Shown: positions 62,558 to 64,000 of the stretch, one piece after another
Layout: each line of letters opens with the position of its first letter
Numbering within the stretch: position 1 is the first letter of the stretch
From: an uncultured Desulfobacteraceae bacterium
GTDB taxonomy: Bacteria > Desulfobacterota > Desulfobacteria > Desulfobacterales > UBA5852
Assembly (NCBI GenBank): GCA_913060875.1
Contig: CAJXSL010000007.1
Location: 1-64,000, forward strand
DNA length: 64,000 nucleotides
Direction of reading: 5' to 3'
Program-made: the position numbers and the translations under genes
Notes under the pieces: model-generated
Seen by the model: only the letters and a program-made list of their open reading frames with translations
Told to the model about the DNA's origin: nothing
Database searches by the model: none

Positions 62558-62954
62558 AAAAGTTTCCTCCCGCAAAAAGGGGGGCTATCGATAGCCCCAT
62601 CGTTAGGGGCTTGAAACGACTTTTAACATTATGGTTTTGGCTTTCCCATTGTCCCGCGCCGAGCATCGGCGGGGCGGACGGAAAAAAGCGCGCGGACTGT
62701 CTGAGCCCCGCTGAAAGCGGGGCGAGTTTCCGCGTGCTCCGGCCGCACCGACGACGCGCATGGTTAAGCGGGGCACGGGCGGTTGAAGCCTGTCACGCCG
62801 TTTTCATGAAAGGCGTGATTGATTCCTTTTCTTTTCCGGAAAAGAAAAGGAATAATTCAATTAAACCGGATCGGTCAAATCTCTCCAAATCCTCCGCCAG
62901 TGGTGGCAGGTTTAGATCAAAATTAATAGTTGGATATGCAAAGGAAGGCTAAAA
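62558..62954. other. Intergenic block with several strong hairpins
   Basis: GGGGCTATCGATAGCCCC (62581-62598), GCCCCGCT-GAA-AGCGGGGC (62705-62723), TCACGCC-N12-GGCGTGA (62793-62818) and a perfect 32-bp palindrome at 62822-62853. No gene is supported. Confidence 0.65.
62822..62853. repeat. Perfect 32-bp palindrome
   Basis: ATTCCTTTTCTTTTCC directly followed by its complement. No loop and no T run, so it may be a recombination or binding site or part of a bidirectional stop. Confidence 0.7.
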
Positions 62955-63314
62955 ATGGCCAGAGAGACAAAACCCGTCGTCGCTTTCGAGGACTCCTTCG
63001 ACAAACTGGACATCCGCGTGGGAAGAATAACCGCCGTCCAGCCTGAAAACCGCACCCACAAACCCACCTACAAAATGACCATCGATTTCGGCAAGTTCGG
63101 CCAGCGGGTGAGCTACGGCCGCTTTACGCAACATCCCCCGGAAGAGGTCAAGGGCCGACTGGTGCTGGGGGTCCTGAACTTCGGCCCCCGGCAGATGGGG
63201 CCCGTAACATCGGAGGTGCTCGTTCTCGGCGTCCAGTATCCCAGGGCCGAGAGCGGTGAGGCCACCTTTGTCTCCCCCGCGGTCGATGCCAAAGTGGGCA
63301 GCAAGCTTTTTTAA
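62955..63314 (+). CDS. csaA: CsaA-like tRNA-binding-domain protein
   Basis: 119 residues, a single OB-fold tRNA-binding domain: FEDSFDKLDIRVGRITAVQP, then YKMTIDFGKFG, and LVLGVLNFGPRQMGPVTSEVLVLGV. CsaA was described as an export-related chaperone and binds tRNA in structure studies; its cellular role is not settled. GGAAGG precedes the ATG. Single gene, convergent with the dehydrogenase gene. Confidence 0.88.
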   Translation: MARETKPVVAFEDSFDKLDIRVGRITAVQPENRTHKPTYKMTIDFGKFGQRVSYGRFTQHPPEEVKGRLVLGVLNFGPRQMGPVTSEVLVLGVQYPRAESGEATFVSPAVDAKVGSKLF

Positions 63315-63347
63315 ACCTTGAGGGGATATCATTAATCCCGTCAAAGT

Positions 63348-64000
63348 TTATTCGGTACGGGACAGAAAATCAGGCGCCAGGAACAGCGGGGATGGATAGG
63401 AATAGAAGCCCTCGCCGGATTTGACCCCCAGTTTGCCCCTGTCGATATAGTTTTTCAGAAAAGCCGCCTTCCCGCTTCCCTCCGGGATGCCCTGGTCGCG
63501 TTCCAGATTGGCGGTGACTTTCCAGGCCGTCTCCAGACCGATGCTGTCGATGAGGCCAAAGGGCCCCACCTTGGTGCGCATCACTGCCATGAAGGCCCGG
63601 TCGATATCGGCAACCGCGGCAACCTCCCTGACCGCAAGATCGAGGGCGGCCTGGAGCAGGGGAATGAGCATACTGTTGAAGACATAGCCGCCATGTTCTT
63701 TCTGCATCACAATGGGGGACTGGCCGATCCGCCTGGCAAAGGCGGCCACCGTGTCAACCGTTTGGCGGGCCGCACCCGGATGGGGCATCACATCCACCGT
63801 GCGGGTGTGGAAGACGTCGTGAAAATGCAGGCAGCAAAAACGGTCCGGCCGTCCGGTGGCCTCGGCGATCTGGGACGGCAGCAGCGATGACGTATTGGTG
63901 GTGAAAAGCGTTCGTTCGGGGCAGACCGCATGGAACTGCCCGAAAACCCGGGCCTTGAGGCGGGGGTCCTCCGGCACCGATTCGGTGATCAGGTCCACGT
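63348..64000 (-). CDS. 3-hydroxyacyl-CoA dehydrogenase (5' end outside window)
   Basis: The visible 217 residues are the C-terminal two thirds. DLITESVPED and the TNTSSLLPSQIAEATGRPDRFCCLHF segment close the NAD-binding domain, with the catalytic His in HFH (usual HFF/HFM-N), then the C-terminal domain with YVFNSMLIPLLQAA, TKVGPFGLIDSIGLE and a closing GKLGVKSGEGFYSYPSP. Oxidises 3-hydroxyacyl-CoA in fatty acid or butyrate-type metabolism. The GxGxxG part lies beyond the right edge. Confidence 0.93.
   Translation of the reverse strand, partial: VDLITESVPEDPRLKARVFGQFHAVCPERTLFTTNTSSLLPSQIAEATGRPDRFCCLHFHDVFHTRTVDVMPHPGAARQTVDTVAAFARRIGQSPIVMQKEHGGYVFNSMLIPLLQAALDLAVREVAAVADIDRAFMAVMRTKVGPFGLIDSIGLETAWKVTANLERDQGIPEGSGKAAFLKNYIDRGKLGVKSGEGFYSYPSPLFLAPDFLSRTE

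Noticed and set aside
62581-62598. GGGGCTATCGATAGCCCC as a terminator of the LysE-type gene
   Set aside because: Strong hairpin but no T run on either side; kept only as part of the hairpin block.

Overview
The window looks like a chromosomal stretch from a GC-rich, Gram-negative sulfate-reducer-type Desulfobacterota (Desulfosarcina/Desulfobacterales-like). This is an inference from protein character: a PEP-CTERM-tailed secreted protein, REP-associated transposase, EI/HPr without sugar permeases, a CheW, a carrier/AMP-ligase/acyltransferase fusion and an HMG-CoA lyase-like enzyme. No ribosomal RNA or ordinary tRNA gene was seen. The only stable RNA recognised with confidence is the tmRNA gene ssrA.

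Layout. 0-7 kb: LivG-type ABC ATPase, LOG-family nucleotide hydrolase, HPr and enzyme I, smpB, a lipoprotein and an EamA exporter. 7.2-20.5 kb: ssrA followed by a 12.5 kb block that is lower in GC in its centre and is bracketed by 421-bp direct repeats. Each repeat starts in the 3' end of ssrA and runs through an antitoxin gene, so the block behaves like an island inserted at ssrA. It carries a toxin-antitoxin pair, a REP-associated transposase unit, a complete IS481-like element with a 7-bp target duplication, and a tight four-gene operon: UvrD-like helicase, a 625-residue unknown, a 595-residue methyltransferase-like protein and a DUF1848 radical-SAM-like protein. Divergent from the operon are a small conserved-looking protein and a GHKL ATPase. 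This cargo is the best candidate in the window for an undescribed defence or nucleic-acid modification system.

20.5-25 kb: HigBA-like and HipBA-like toxin-antitoxin pairs, an SRAP/HMCES protein, and the first of two paralogous small-peptide loci. 25-34 kb: a GAF protein, a zinc-ribbon/class III cyclase/STAND ATPase translationally coupled to a B12-type radical SAM protein, and a HEAT-repeat protein with a permuted NlpC/P60-like core. 34-41 kb: decayed gene fragments, a C39-like PEP-CTERM protein, a SIMPL-domain protein, the ACP/AMP-ligase/PlsC fusion and a Fic remnant. 41-53 kb: a receiver/PEP-pyruvate-binding protein, the second small-peptide locus (with an added 30-residue membrane peptide), cysteine desulfidase, CheW, DsrE-like protein, MFS exporter and an orphan histidine kinase. 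53-64 kb: HMG-CoA lyase-like enzyme, dihydroorotate-dehydrogenase-like protein, MATE exporter, TetR/nitroreductase pair with twin operator-like palindromes, M28 peptidase, HtrA-type protease, XRE-cupin regulator divergent from a LysE exporter, a CsaA-like tRNA-binding protein and the end of a 3-hydroxyacyl-CoA dehydrogenase.

The intergenic space is unusually full of dispersed repeats. One MITE-like family (ends like AACCCGAACATTTCATG / CGTGAAATATCCGGGTT) occurs at least seven times and a second TIR-bearing family at least twice. These repeats, the IS, gene fragments and pseudogenes show a genome with much insertion and decay. All functional names rest on motif reading by eye; no database search was run.
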